From Rhizobium sp. R634 (GTDB lineage: Bacteria > Pseudomonadota > Alphaproteobacteria > Rhizobiales > Rhizobiaceae), in contig NZ_LOKW01000003.1 of assembly GCF_002211305.1 (NCBI RefSeq), forward strand, positions 62,001 to 126,000: 64,000 bases of DNA. Direction: 5' to 3'. Within the stretch, counting starts at the first letter, position 1; each line of letters opens with the position of its first letter. The position numbers and the translations under genes are program-made. Shown here one piece after another: positions 7,992 through 16,590 of this stretch. The notes below the pieces were generated by a model. The model searched no databases. It saw only the letters and a program-made list of their open reading frames with translations, and had not been told where the DNA came from.

Positions 7992-9226
7992 GCCGCATCA
8001 AACTCAGCGTTTGCATCCCGACGTACAATCGCGAAGCCTATCTCAGAAACGCGCTGACCTATTGCCGGAACGACTATAAGTTCGACTTTCCCTTCGAGAT
8101 CGTCGTCTGCGACAACGCCTCCACCGATGGCACCCAGCAGGTCGTCGAAGAGTTCATTGGCCACGGATTACCGATCCGCTATTACAAGCGTGAAATCAAT
8201 GCGGGTGCCAACGCCAACGTCACGAGCGCCCTTCGCCTCGGCAGGGGCGAATACCTCATTTATCTCGCGGATGACGACATACTGATTGCTGATGCAGTGG
8301 CCGAAACCGTCAAATATCTCGATGAGAACCGGGACGTAAGCTGCGCCCATGCGCCTTGGTTCCTCTATGACGAAGTTGCCAAAACCGACATCACAAAATT
8401 CTACAATGTCGAGAAGGACCGGAAGTTTGCGCAAGGCAACTTTACCGAAGTCTTCCACTATATATTCGAACGCCACATCTTTCCGGAAATCGCGATCTAC
8501 CGCGCCTCGGCTCTGCGATCGGCCTGGATTCCGCGCGACATCTGCTTCTATCCGTTCCCGTTCCTTGCGCATTTCCTCGATCAAGGCGCAATCGCCTTCC
8601 TGCAGCGACCGTTCTATCGCTCCATCGGCAATTCGGCGATCGTTCGCGACCGCCCGCAGGAAGGTACCAATGACGTTATGACGAGCTGGGATCGGTATCG
8701 CGGAGGACTTGAGTATTTTCTCTACACGGGGGTAAGACGCGGCGCACTGAACCTGACGCCCGAGACACGCCTCAAATATGAGGACATGTGCAGGATCTTC
8801 GCGCTCAACCGCATGGCAGTCGCCTTTCGCTTCTGGGCCGAGCGTAAGAACTTCATCAAGGCGTATGAACTCTATACGCGCGTGATGTGGGGCGGGATGC
8901 TTGACCATCCGGAGATCCGGCCCTTCCGCGAAAGGCTGCCCCTGTTGGTGGCGATCCAGACGCTGGTCAGCGAGGTGAATTCGGCAATCGGAATCGATAC
9001 GTTGCTTGTTGCGGGCTTCGCAGAGATCATCGCGCTCGAAAATCTGATGCGGGAACTTGGCCTCAGCGAAAAGGTGAAGGTAACGAAGGAACTCAGCGAC
9101 AGCCCGCTGGAAAGCACGGCCGTCTTCGTCAGCGTCGAAAGGGAGCGGGAATATTTCGTGGCTCTCGGCTACCTGCCTAATCTCGTGTTCCACGAGCACG
9201 ACATTGCTCGGCACGTTCTCATGTGA
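7988..9226 (+). CDS. Family 2 glycosyltransferase with C-terminal extension
   Basis: This 412-residue cytoplasmic protein starts with a TTG that overlaps the epimerase stop (TTGA). The N-terminal GT-A fold begins LSVCIPTYNREAYL, continues VVCDNASTDGT and has the metal-binding DDD at 95-97 (YLADDDI). It should transfer a sugar onto a growing lipid-linked or polysaccharide acceptor. The last roughly 170 residues are unassigned; a LLVAGFAEIIALENLM stretch looks like a small Rossmann-type strand-helix unit. Sugar donor unknown, plausibly the CDP sugar made by its neighbours. Confidence 0.85.
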   Translation: MSRIKLSVCIPTYNREAYLRNALTYCRNDYKFDFPFEIVVCDNASTDGTQQVVEEFIGHGLPIRYYKREINAGANANVTSALRLGRGEYLIYLADDDILIADAVAETVKYLDENRDVSCAHAPWFLYDEVAKTDITKFYNVEKDRKFAQGNFTEVFHYIFERHIFPEIAIYRASALRSAWIPRDICFYPFPFLAHFLDQGAIAFLQRPFYRSIGNSAIVRDRPQEGTNDVMTSWDRYRGGLEYFLYTGVRRGALNLTPETRLKYEDMCRIFALNRMAVAFRFWAERKNFIKAYELYTRVMWGGMLDHPEIRPFRERLPLLVAIQTLVSEVNSAIGIDTLLVAGFAEIIALENLMRELGLSEKVKVTKELSDSPLESTAVFVSVEREREYFVALGYLPNLVFHEHDIARHVLM

Positions 9227-9301
9227 GCCTGGCACCAGTTTCAAAAACTAGTGTCGTGGCAAACGCCTGCGTCTTGACTTCAATTCAACAGAAATAGCGG
9301 C

Positions 9302-10450
9302 ATGACAAACAGGATCTTCTACACCAAGCCCTCCATCACCCAGCTTGAAACCGATTATGCCACGGACGCGGCAGCAACCGGCTGGGGCGCGCGCTGTTAC
9401 GACTACATCAACCGCTTCGAACGCGACTTCAAAACCTATCTCGGCAGCGACTTCGCCATTGCGACATCGAGCTGCACCGGCGCCATGCACATGGGTCTGG
9501 CCGCACTCGGCGTCAGCAAAGGCGACGAAGTGATCCTTGCCGACACCAACTGGGTCGCCACCGTCTCGCCGATCTTCCATCTCGGCGCCAAGCCGGTCTT
9601 CGTCGACGTGCTGCCGGATTCCTGGTGCATCGATCCGCGCGAGGTCGAGCGGCACATCACGCCGAAAACCAAGGCAATCATCGCGACCCACATATACGGC
9701 AATCTCTGCGACATGGATGCTCTGCTCGAGATCGGCAAGCGCACCGGCATTCCGGTCATCGAGGATGCAGCAGAGGCGATCGGCTCCGTCTATCACGGGC
9801 GCCGGGCGGGCTCGATGGGCGCCTTCGGCACCTTCTCCTTCCACGGGACCAAGACACTGACGACAGGCGAAGGCGGCATATTCGTTACCAGCGACGTCGC
9901 GCTCTACGAGCGCGTGCTGACGCTCAGCAATCACGGCCGCGCGCGCGGCCAGACCAAGCAGTTCTGGCCCGACGAGATCGGCTTCAAGTACAAGATGTCC
10001 AACATGCAGGCGGCCATCGGCTGCGCGCAGCTTGAGCGCATCGAAGCGCTTGTCGCCCGCAAGCGGGAAATCCTCGCCGCCTACATGGTCCGGCTTTCCA
10101 GCCTGCCCGGCATCTCGATGAACCCGGAATACAGCGGCACGATCAACGGCGCGTGGATGCCGACCGCAGTTTTTCATCCGTCTACGGGCATTACCCGCGA
10201 GATGATGCAGCAGGCCTTCGAGGCCGCTAATATCGACGCGCGCGTCTTCTTCTATCCCCTTTCCAGCCTCTCCATGTTCGAGGACCGGCCCGAGAACGTG
10301 AACGCCTGGAACATTCCCGGGCGCGCGATCAACCTGCCGAGCTATCACGACATGAGCGAAGCCGATATCGACCGGGTGGCGGCAACACTGATCGATCTGG
10401 CTGCCGGGCGAACCTACCACAACAGCACGGCGTTGCAGCAGCCGGCCTAA
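9302..10450 (+). CDS. DegT/DnrJ/EryC1 family sugar aminotransferase
   Basis: This is a 382-residue PLP enzyme. The catalytic lysine is Lys184 in FSFHGTKTLTTGEGG, preceded by VIEDAAEAIGS. Such enzymes transfer an amino group to the keto carbon of an NDP sugar, as in perosamine or aminodideoxyhexose synthesis. The lysine is present, so this is not the lysine-less C-3 dehydratase subgroup (DdhC/E1) that also acts on CDP sugars. A 75-base gap separates it from the glycosyltransferase; the strand is the same. Confidence 0.9.
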   Translation: MTNRIFYTKPSITQLETDYATDAAATGWGARCYDYINRFERDFKTYLGSDFAIATSSCTGAMHMGLAALGVSKGDEVILADTNWVATVSPIFHLGAKPVFVDVLPDSWCIDPREVERHITPKTKAIIATHIYGNLCDMDALLEIGKRTGIPVIEDAAEAIGSVYHGRRAGSMGAFGTFSFHGTKTLTTGEGGIFVTSDVALYERVLTLSNHGRARGQTKQFWPDEIGFKYKMSNMQAAIGCAQLERIEALVARKREILAAYMVRLSSLPGISMNPEYSGTINGAWMPTAVFHPSTGITREMMQQAFEAANIDARVFFYPLSSLSMFEDRPENVNAWNIPGRAINLPSYHDMSEADIDRVAATLIDLAAGRTYHNSTALQQPA

Positions 10451-10482
10451 GACAGCTATAGAGTGAAGGACAAAGAATAGTC

Positions 10483-11241
10483 ATGACCACGAAGGACGAT
10501 CGTCTCGAATTCGAAGCCCACAAGCGGGAAATGTCACTGGCGCTCGGCAGGGACGAAGCGAGCTTCCAGCAATCGCTCAACACGCTGATCGGGCTCGACA
10601 AGTTCGATTATTTCTATCTCTGGTCATGGATGGGCGTCCCGATTATCCAACTGCCGGCCGATATCCTCGCGACCCAGGAAGTCATCTGGGCGACGAAGCC
10701 GGATGTCATCATCGAAACCGGCGTCGCGCGCGGCGGCTCGTTGATCTTCATGGCGTCGATTCTCGCCGCCATCGGCAACGACAAGGCCAAGGTCATCGGC
10801 GTCGACATCGACATCCGCGCCCACAATCGCGAATCGATCGAATCTCATCCTATGTCGAACCGGATCAAGATGATTCAGGGCGGTTCCGTCGACGACGACG
10901 TACTCGCCGCCGTCAAGGCCGAGATCCCGCCGGGCGCGCGCGTGATGGTGGTGCTCGACAGCGACCATTCCTACGAGCATGTCCTGGCGGAATGCCGTGC
11001 TTACGGCCCGCTCGTGACTGAAGGCTGCTACCTCGTCGTCGCCGACACCCTCATCGGCCACCTCACCGAAGAGCAGGCATTCACCAAGCGTTCCAAGGTC
11101 TGGCTGCGCGGCAACGAGCCGCTGCAGGCGGTTACGGACTATCTGACCGAAACTGACCGCTTCGAAGTCGATCCGGTTCTCAACGGCAAGCTCGTTCTAT
11201 CTTCTTCGCCAGGCGGCTATTGCGTCTGCCGCAAGGCGTAA
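10483..11241 (+). CDS. CmcI family protein (cephalosporin hydroxylase-like, probable sugar O-methyltransferase)
   Basis: This 252-residue protein matches the CmcI family. Its core motifs are IIETGVARGGSLIFMASI (SAM-binding loop), VIGVDIDIRAHNR and VVLDSDHSYEHVLAE. Members named cephalosporin hydroxylase have a class I methyltransferase fold, and many in polysaccharide clusters are thought to O-methylate rhamnose or other sugars. Here it probably modifies a residue of the polysaccharide; the exact target is unknown. Same strand and short gaps to both neighbours. Confidence 0.8.
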   Translation: MTTKDDRLEFEAHKREMSLALGRDEASFQQSLNTLIGLDKFDYFYLWSWMGVPIIQLPADILATQEVIWATKPDVIIETGVARGGSLIFMASILAAIGNDKAKVIGVDIDIRAHNRESIESHPMSNRIKMIQGGSVDDDVLAAVKAEIPPGARVMVVLDSDHSYEHVLAECRAYGPLVTEGCYLVVADTLIGHLTEEQAFTKRSKVWLRGNEPLQAVTDYLTETDRFEVDPVLNGKLVLSSSPGGYCVCRKA

Positions 11242-11266
11242 CCGGAAGAACAGGTGTGGATCGCCC

Positions 11267-11962
11267 ATGACGCGGACCGATATCGTCGGCCTGAAGGAAA
11301 ATAGGGATCCGAGCAAACGGCTCCGCTTGCCTATCAGAAACGATACCGGCCAGCATGTGGGCGACCTGCGATGCATCGACAGGTCGATGCTCGACGAACC
11401 CGGGCTGATCGAGGACCTGACGACGTGGCGAAACCAGTCGATGGCGTTCTTCCTCACGCAGTTTACCGCCACTGAGGAGCGCACACGGAGCTGGCTCGAA
11501 AACATTTCCCTGCCCGCCGCCGACCGAATCCTGTTCGTCATTTGCGATCCCCGAGGAAACCGGTTCGGCAATTTCGGTGTCTGCAACATCCGGCCCGGCG
11601 CGGCCGAATTTGACAATGTCATTCGCGGCCGGGCGAGCGACACCCGCAACCTGATGTTCCATTGCGGCATGACTTTGCTGGAATGGATGTTTTCCGGACT
11701 TGAGATCGAAACCGCCGAGTTGCAGGTCTTCTCCCATAATGAGAAGGCGATCGGCCTTTACAGGCGGCTGGGCTTTGCAGCCGCCGAAAGCCTGCCGTTG
11801 CGGCGCACCGAAGAAATGGACATGGTCAAATATTCGGTCGTCGATCGATCGCAAGCAAATGCGGGCTTCGACTATCTCAAGATGGAGCTTCCGGCGGAAC
11901 GTTTCCGGCAGTCGCATCTAGGGGCTTTGCCAACCAGCTCAAGCGCCTACCGCACCGGCTGA
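11267..11962 (+). CDS. GNAT family N-acetyltransferase
   Basis: This is a 231-residue protein. The acetyl-CoA acetyltransferase fold is suggested by VICDPRGNRFGNFGVC, then LEWMFSGLEIETAELQVF and the closing HNEKAIGLYRRLGF, a classic GNAT end motif. Placed after the sugar aminotransferase and CmcI genes, it may N-acylate the amino sugar they make; this is an inference from position. The last 16 bases overlap the convergent gene on the minus strand. Confidence 0.82.
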   Translation: MTRTDIVGLKENRDPSKRLRLPIRNDTGQHVGDLRCIDRSMLDEPGLIEDLTTWRNQSMAFFLTQFTATEERTRSWLENISLPAADRILFVICDPRGNRFGNFGVCNIRPGAAEFDNVIRGRASDTRNLMFHCGMTLLEWMFSGLEIETAELQVFSHNEKAIGLYRRLGFAAAESLPLRRTEEMDMVKYSVVDRSQANAGFDYLKMELPAERFRQSHLGALPTSSSAYRTG

Positions 11963-12279
11963 TAATGGCCGCGCAGCGGAACCTTGCCGCCCATGGAGAT
12001 GAAGCCGTTGCGCTCGCAGACGTACATCAGGGTCGGCATGCCGCCGGAGCGGAAGATCTCGTCGTAGCGGCGGCGGATCTGGACGGTTTCAGTGCGGCAA
12101 TTGTAGGATTCCTCTTCCTTCTTGTCCGGCTGCGCCTTGACGCCGGGAAGGCCCTTATAAGGGTAGAGGGGTTGAACGTCTGAGGTGACGGATTTCGTCC
12201 AGTCGACGGCAAAGGCGGATGCCGGGGAGAGGCTGGACACGACGCCGAGCGATATCAGAAACATCATCAACAGCCGCAT
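11947..12279 (-). CDS. Small secreted protein of unknown function
   Basis: This is a 110-residue protein. The start at 12279 is chosen because GGAGAG precedes it and the N-terminus is then a clean signal peptide (MRLLMMFLISLGVV followed by SPASAFA). The mature part is short, contains two cysteines (YNCRTE and MYVCERNG) that could form a disulfide, and ends GHYQPVR. No family recognised. It lies downstream of the polysaccharide co-polymerase gene on the same strand. Confidence 0.65.
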   Translation of the reverse strand: MRLLMMFLISLGVVSSLSPASAFAVDWTKSVTSDVQPLYPYKGLPGVKAQPDKKEEESYNCRTETVQIRRRYDEIFRSGGMPTLMYVCERNGFISMGGKVPLRGHYQPVR

Positions 12280-12340
12280 GGGACGCTCTCCTGCCGGCGA
12301 TAAGCCGCTTTTGCGGATGTAGGAGGATCGGCGCCCGCGA

Positions 12341-13948
12341 TCAAGCCGACGCGGCCGGCGATTTCCTGAAATAACTTCTGATGACGGGATGGGCGAAGAG
12401 GCCGGCGAGAATGGCAAAGCCCGCGCCGAGGAAAAAACCGGCCAGCAGACCGCCGATGATGCCTGCGATGAGCAGGATCGTCTTGCCCGGGCCGTCGGCC
12501 TTGACGGGCGGCTCGGCCGGCGAGATGACGCGGATGTTGCTTTGGCTGAGGCTCTGTTCCTCGCTCGTCTGGCTGGAGCGCTTCAGCACCGTCTCGTAGA
12601 TATCGCGCGCCGCGGTCGCCTTGCGCTGCAATTCGTTCAATTCCACCTGCTTGTCCGACGTCGTCGCCTGCAGCGCCTTCTGAACGGCAAGCTCTTTGGC
12701 GACGCTGTCTTCGGCGGCCTTGGCCTGCTCGTATTCGCCCCTTGCCGACGTGGCGAGGCGCTGCAATTCACCCTTGATTTCGCCCGATATGCTTTGGAGC
12801 GAAGACCGGGCCGCCTGCAGACGCGGATGGCGCGTGCCCATCTGGCTTTCGAGGCTGCCGACGGCAGCGGCCTGGGTGGCATATTGCTGACGCAGGCTGA
12901 CGAGCGGCGATGTCACGCCGCCCTCCGCCTGGTTGCCGGCGACGATATCCTCGACGCGGAGATCGGCGACGGCATCGGCACGGGCTTTGGCCTGGATGGT
13001 CTTTTCCTGGGCCGTCACCAGCAGCGTGTTCAAAGAGGCGAGCCGCTGATCGGAGATCAGGTTACCCTCGGTCGCGGCCATGTCATTGTCGGCGCGGAAG
13101 GTTTCGACAGCCTGCTCGGCCTCCAGCACTTTCTGGCGCAGATCGTTGAGGCGGCCATCGAGCGTCGAGGAGGTATTTTCGTAGAGGCCGTTCGAGGCGC
13201 TGTTCTCCTCCTCGGTGAAGGAGGTGACGACCTGGTTGGCGAGCCTTGCCGATTTCTCCGGGTCGTTCGTCGTCGCGGCAAGCGAGACGACATAGGTGCT
13301 GGCCTCGCGGGTGATGACAAGCGCCTTCTGCAGCGTGCCGATCACGGCGGCGCCATCCGACCTGCCGCCGGTGAATTCGGGATCCTGGTCGAGTCTCAGC
13401 GCGTAGACGACGCGGCGCAGGACGTTGCCCGAAGTCAGGATCTGCACCTGGCTGTCGATCAGCGCCGAGATCATTTCCGGCGAAGGGCCCGAGGATTGCG
13501 CGCCGGCATCGGCAAGGCCGATCTGGCGCGGGTCGAAATAGAGGCTGCTGACGGCAGTATATTTCTGCGCGATGCGCGGCGCCACCACCGCGCCGCCAAC
13601 GGCTCCGAGAAGCGCCAGGCCGAGCACCACCAGCCGCCGGCTCCAGATCGCGGCGATGCTGGAGCGGAGATCGATGAGCGGGCCGGCAGCCACGGGCGCC
13701 GCGTTCGACGGCGCATCGGGGATGGGCTGTCTGGCAGGCTGAGGCGCGGAACGCTCGTATTGGCGGCTTTCCGCAATGGTTGCCGGCGGCACGACAGGGG
13801 CCATGGCGGGCTCAGGTGCGGGACGGGCGAAATCATCCGGGCGCACGACAGGGCTGCGCATGCGCAGGCCTTCCGGCGCAGTCTGAGACGACTCATAACT
13901 GCGCCAGCCTGGAAGCCGGCTTACCCTGTTCCTGTCATACTGGTTCAT
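12341..13948 (-). CDS. Polysaccharide co-polymerase, Wzz/GumC type, no kinase domain
   Basis: This is a 535-residue inner-membrane protein. A Pro-rich cytoplasmic N-terminus of about 100 residues is followed by a membrane helix (LVVLGLALLGAVGGAVV), the Wzz-type periplasmic start (YTAVSSLYFDP), a long coiled coil (roughly 250-460), the Pro-rich SPAEPPVKADGPGK and a second membrane helix (LLIAGIIGGLLAGFFLGAGF). These proteins set polysaccharide chain length with a Wzy polymerase. The C-terminus is short and lacks Walker motifs, so any BY-kinase partner must be encoded elsewhere. Divergent from the glycosidase gene. Confidence 0.88.
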   Translation of the reverse strand: MNQYDRNRVSRLPGWRSYESSQTAPEGLRMRSPVVRPDDFARPAPEPAMAPVVPPATIAESRQYERSAPQPARQPIPDAPSNAAPVAAGPLIDLRSSIAAIWSRRLVVLGLALLGAVGGAVVAPRIAQKYTAVSSLYFDPRQIGLADAGAQSSGPSPEMISALIDSQVQILTSGNVLRRVVYALRLDQDPEFTGGRSDGAAVIGTLQKALVITREASTYVVSLAATTNDPEKSARLANQVVTSFTEEENSASNGLYENTSSTLDGRLNDLRQKVLEAEQAVETFRADNDMAATEGNLISDQRLASLNTLLVTAQEKTIQAKARADAVADLRVEDIVAGNQAEGGVTSPLVSLRQQYATQAAAVGSLESQMGTRHPRLQAARSSLQSISGEIKGELQRLATSARGEYEQAKAAEDSVAKELAVQKALQATTSDKQVELNELQRKATAARDIYETVLKRSSQTSEEQSLSQSNIRVISPAEPPVKADGPGKTILLIAGIIGGLLAGFFLGAGFAILAGLFAHPVIRSYFRKSPAASA

Positions 13949-14019
13949 ACGCGCACTCGTGTCCCGCCCAGCGTGAAAGACTGAAGCCGAGGTGGCCGAG
14001 ACTTTAGAAATTCTTAGCT

Positions 14020-14030
14020 AACGGACCGTT
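14020..14030. promoter_or_regulatory. 11-bp palindrome in the divergent promoter region
   Basis: AACGG-A-CCGTT is a perfect 11-bp palindrome followed by an A/T-rich run (AAAATAT). It lies between the divergent co-polymerase gene and the glycosidase gene and could be an operator controlling either. Short enough to be chance. Confidence 0.3.
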
Positions 14031-14084
14031 AAAATATCGGCCGCGACGCTGATGTTGCATTTGCTGCTGCTGCGAGGGACGGCC

Positions 14085-15140
14085 ATGAGGACGATACGAC
14101 ATCTGATGGCGCTGCTGCTTGCGGCCGCTCTCGGCCCCGCCCCGGCGCTTGCGGCCGGCGGCCCCTGTTATCGCGGCATCAATCTTTCCGGCGGCGAATA
14201 TGGCGAACGCGGCGGTATTTACGGCACGAACTATACCTATCCCACCGAAGACACGATCGCCTATTTCGCCAGGCAGGGCATGACGATCATCCGCCTGCCC
14301 TTTCGCTGGGAGCGGCTGCAGCCCGCGCTCGGCGGGCGGCTCGACGATGACGAACTCAAGCGGCTGAAGGATACCGTCGGACTGGTCCGCAAGCACGGCA
14401 TGGCCGTTCTGCTCGACCCGCACAATTTCGGCTACTACGACAAGACGCAGGTCGGCACGGCGCCGGCGACGAATGCGGCATTTGCGAATTTCTGGGCGAG
14501 GCTCGCCGTCGAATTTGCCAGCCAGGAAGGCATCCTCTTCGGCCTGATGAACGAGCCGCACGATATCAAGGCGACGGATTGGCTTGATGCCGCCAATGCA
14601 GCGATCCGGAGCATCCGTGCGGTGGGCGCGCGCAACCTCATCCTCGTGCCGGGCACCGCATGGAGCGGGGCTCACAGCTGGGAAAAGGATGTGATTGGCG
14701 GCGCCAACGGCAGTGTCATGCTCGGCGTGCGCGATCCGCTCGACTTCTACGCTTACGAGGTCCACCAATATCTCGACGTCGATTCCTCCGGAACGCATCC
14801 GACCTGTGAAGGTAGGGATGGCGCGGTCGAAGCAATCGCCGGGGTCACCGCCTGGCTGAAGCGGAACCACAAGCGCGGCTTTCTCGGAGAATTCGGCGCC
14901 TCCACCGACAAGGACTGCATGAGCGGGCTGAAGGAAATCTATGCCACCATGTCAGGCAACAGCGACGTGTGGCTCGGCTGGTCCTATTGGGCGGCGGGCG
15001 AATGGTGGCCGGCAAACGAACCTTTCAACGTCCAGCCGCGCAAGGGCGAGGCCGAACGGCCGCAGATGCGGCTTCTCGCCGAAGCGGCGAAGGCCAAAGC
15101 CGGCTCCGCGTGTACCGCCGTCAAGGCAGTGGGGAACTGA
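14085..15140 (+). CDS. Secreted glycoside hydrolase family 5 (cellulase-type)
   Basis: This is a 351-residue protein. The start at 14085 is preferred (GAGGGA upstream, signal peptide MRTIRHLMALLLAAALGPAP ending near LAAG) over an ATG at 14052. GH5 motifs are present: RGINLSGGE at the mature start, IIRLPFRWERLQP, the acid/base LMNEPHD and the nucleophile GFLGEFGAS. It probably cleaves beta-1,4 glucan-type linkages outside the cytoplasm. Bound to a Wzy-like gene, it may trim or release the polysaccharide made here, rather than serve nutrition. Confidence 0.88.
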   Translation: MRTIRHLMALLLAAALGPAPALAAGGPCYRGINLSGGEYGERGGIYGTNYTYPTEDTIAYFARQGMTIIRLPFRWERLQPALGGRLDDDELKRLKDTVGLVRKHGMAVLLDPHNFGYYDKTQVGTAPATNAAFANFWARLAVEFASQEGILFGLMNEPHDIKATDWLDAANAAIRSIRAVGARNLILVPGTAWSGAHSWEKDVIGGANGSVMLGVRDPLDFYAYEVHQYLDVDSSGTHPTCEGRDGAVEAIAGVTAWLKRNHKRGFLGEFGASTDKDCMSGLKEIYATMSGNSDVWLGWSYWAAGEWWPANEPFNVQPRKGEAERPQMRLLAEAAKAKAGSACTAVKAVGN

Positions 15141-15142
15141 GC

Positions 15143-16423
15143 ATGGCCGTCAGCGACCACAAGGCTGCGGCCTTCACTATAACAGGCAGCCGGCTCGAGG
15201 CAGCCGGCGAAGCGGCGCGCGTCGATCATATGGTGCTCTGGCTCGGCCTGCTCTCCATGCTCTACAACGGCATTCTCGCCTTCATCAACCACAACATCAT
15301 GCCGCTGTCGATGACGCATGTCGCCGCCAGCGAAGGGCTGATCCTGGCAAGCGCCATCATCTATATCCTTCACAAGGGGATCTATGAGACGGATCTGCCG
15401 GCCTTTCTGTTCCTGCTGTTCACGCTCGTGGTGACCCTCTATGTCAGCGTGCTCAACCGCGTGCCCTTCGTCGATCATTTCCGCAATGTGCTGATCATCT
15501 TCTGCTTTTCCGGCCTCGGTGGCTGGAGCAACGAGAAAACGATGAAGCTTGCCTTCCGTTGGGCAAGCCTCGTCGTGCTGATCTTCCTGATCTTCGAGAT
15601 CGTCAGTGTGCCCTTCTATGTCAGCATCGTGCATCCGTCCGATTATTTCGCCAATACGCGCGGATTGCTGCCGCTGAGCTACAACACGACAGGCCTGTTC
15701 CAGAACGCGCTCGGTTTTCCCGAGCGCTTCTCCTTCGGCATCATCGACCACCGCTCGTCATCGATCTTCCTCGAGCAGGTGTCGCTCGCCAACTTCTGCG
15801 GCGTGATCGCAATCTATCTGATCTCCATGTGGGAAAGAATAAGCCGCTGGGATCGGCTGCTGTTCATAACTACGGCGGTGCTGATCCTGGTGACGAACGA
15901 TACGCGCACGATGCTGATCTTCTGTTTTGCCTGCATTGTCGGCTATTTCGTCTTTCCGAAAATACCGAGAAATTTCAATCTGGCGCTGATGCCGCTGATC
16001 GTCGCGGCGGGATTCCTCGTCTACACCATGAAACCCAATGCGACGGGCGACAATTTCACCGGCCGCATCAACCTGACGATGAAGAAGATCATGGAGCTCG
16101 ATCCGCTCGCCGTACTCGGCCTTTCTGTCGACCGGGTCGCCGAATTCGCCGACAGCGGCTACGTCTACCTGATCTACGCAGCGACGATCTTCGGCGTCAT
16201 CGCCTTGTGGCTGTTCGTTTGCCTGTTTCCCGCCGGCCGCACGGCGGCGCAGCGGCGTTGCGCCCATTCACTTTCTCTTTTCATTTTTCTGAATATGATG
16301 ATCGGGGGGACCGCTGTTTTCTCGATGAAGATTGCTGGCCTCCTCTGGTTCGTCGTCGGATATATGCGCTTCCACGACAGCCCGCGCATCCGGCAGGGTC
16401 GTGCGGCAGATGTAGAGAGTTGA
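15143..16423 (+). CDS. Wzy/WaaL-like polysaccharide polymerase or ligase
   Basis: This is a 426-residue integral membrane protein with about ten to eleven hydrophobic segments and a central periplasmic loop (residues about 165-215, FANTRGLLPLSYNTTG to IDHRSSSIFLEQ). This architecture fits O-antigen or exopolysaccharide polymerases and ligases, whose sequences are poorly conserved. It starts two bases after the GH5 stop, so they are co-transcribed. The NDTRTMLI segment opens a further helix pair. Assignment is from topology and context, not from a diagnostic motif. Confidence 0.72.
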   Translation: MAVSDHKAAAFTITGSRLEAAGEAARVDHMVLWLGLLSMLYNGILAFINHNIMPLSMTHVAASEGLILASAIIYILHKGIYETDLPAFLFLLFTLVVTLYVSVLNRVPFVDHFRNVLIIFCFSGLGGWSNEKTMKLAFRWASLVVLIFLIFEIVSVPFYVSIVHPSDYFANTRGLLPLSYNTTGLFQNALGFPERFSFGIIDHRSSSIFLEQVSLANFCGVIAIYLISMWERISRWDRLLFITTAVLILVTNDTRTMLIFCFACIVGYFVFPKIPRNFNLALMPLIVAAGFLVYTMKPNATGDNFTGRINLTMKKIMELDPLAVLGLSVDRVAEFADSGYVYLIYAATIFGVIALWLFVCLFPAGRTAAQRRCAHSLSLFIFLNMMIGGTAVFSMKIAGLLWFVVGYMRFHDSPRIRQGRAADVES

Positions 16424-16460
16424 CCGCAGCAGCACGGTAGGGACCGGCGGCCGCGAGCCC

Positions 16461-16577
16461 TAGAACAGGATGATTTTAGGCCAGATCGGCCTAAAATCTG
16501 AATCTTGTTCTAAATCAAAGAAATAGAGCATGATATCGTCCGAAAACCGCCCACACTTTTCGGCATCATGCTCTGGG
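16461..16577. repeat. RIME-like intergenic palindromic repeat, copy 1
   Basis: Two stem-loops stand in tandem. The first (16472-16498) is GATTTTAGGCC-loop-GGCCTAAAATC, flanked by AGAACA and TGTTCT type arms. The second (16525-16575) is AGAGCATGAT...CCGAAAA with TTTTCGG...ATCATGCTCT. A related copy in the opposite orientation lies at 50893-51003. The layout fits rhizobial intergenic mosaic elements (RIME); the name is given from memory. The right end supplies the purine-rich TGGGAGC before the next gene. Confidence 0.8.
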
Positions 16578-16590
16578 AGCAAGACGCTCG

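Noticed and set aside
12389..13984. Long open frame (about 530 codons) on the plus strand opposite the polysaccharide co-polymerase gene
   Set aside because: It is the antisense shadow of a well-supported gene in GC-rich DNA, with no ribosome binding site and a biased, low-complexity protein.
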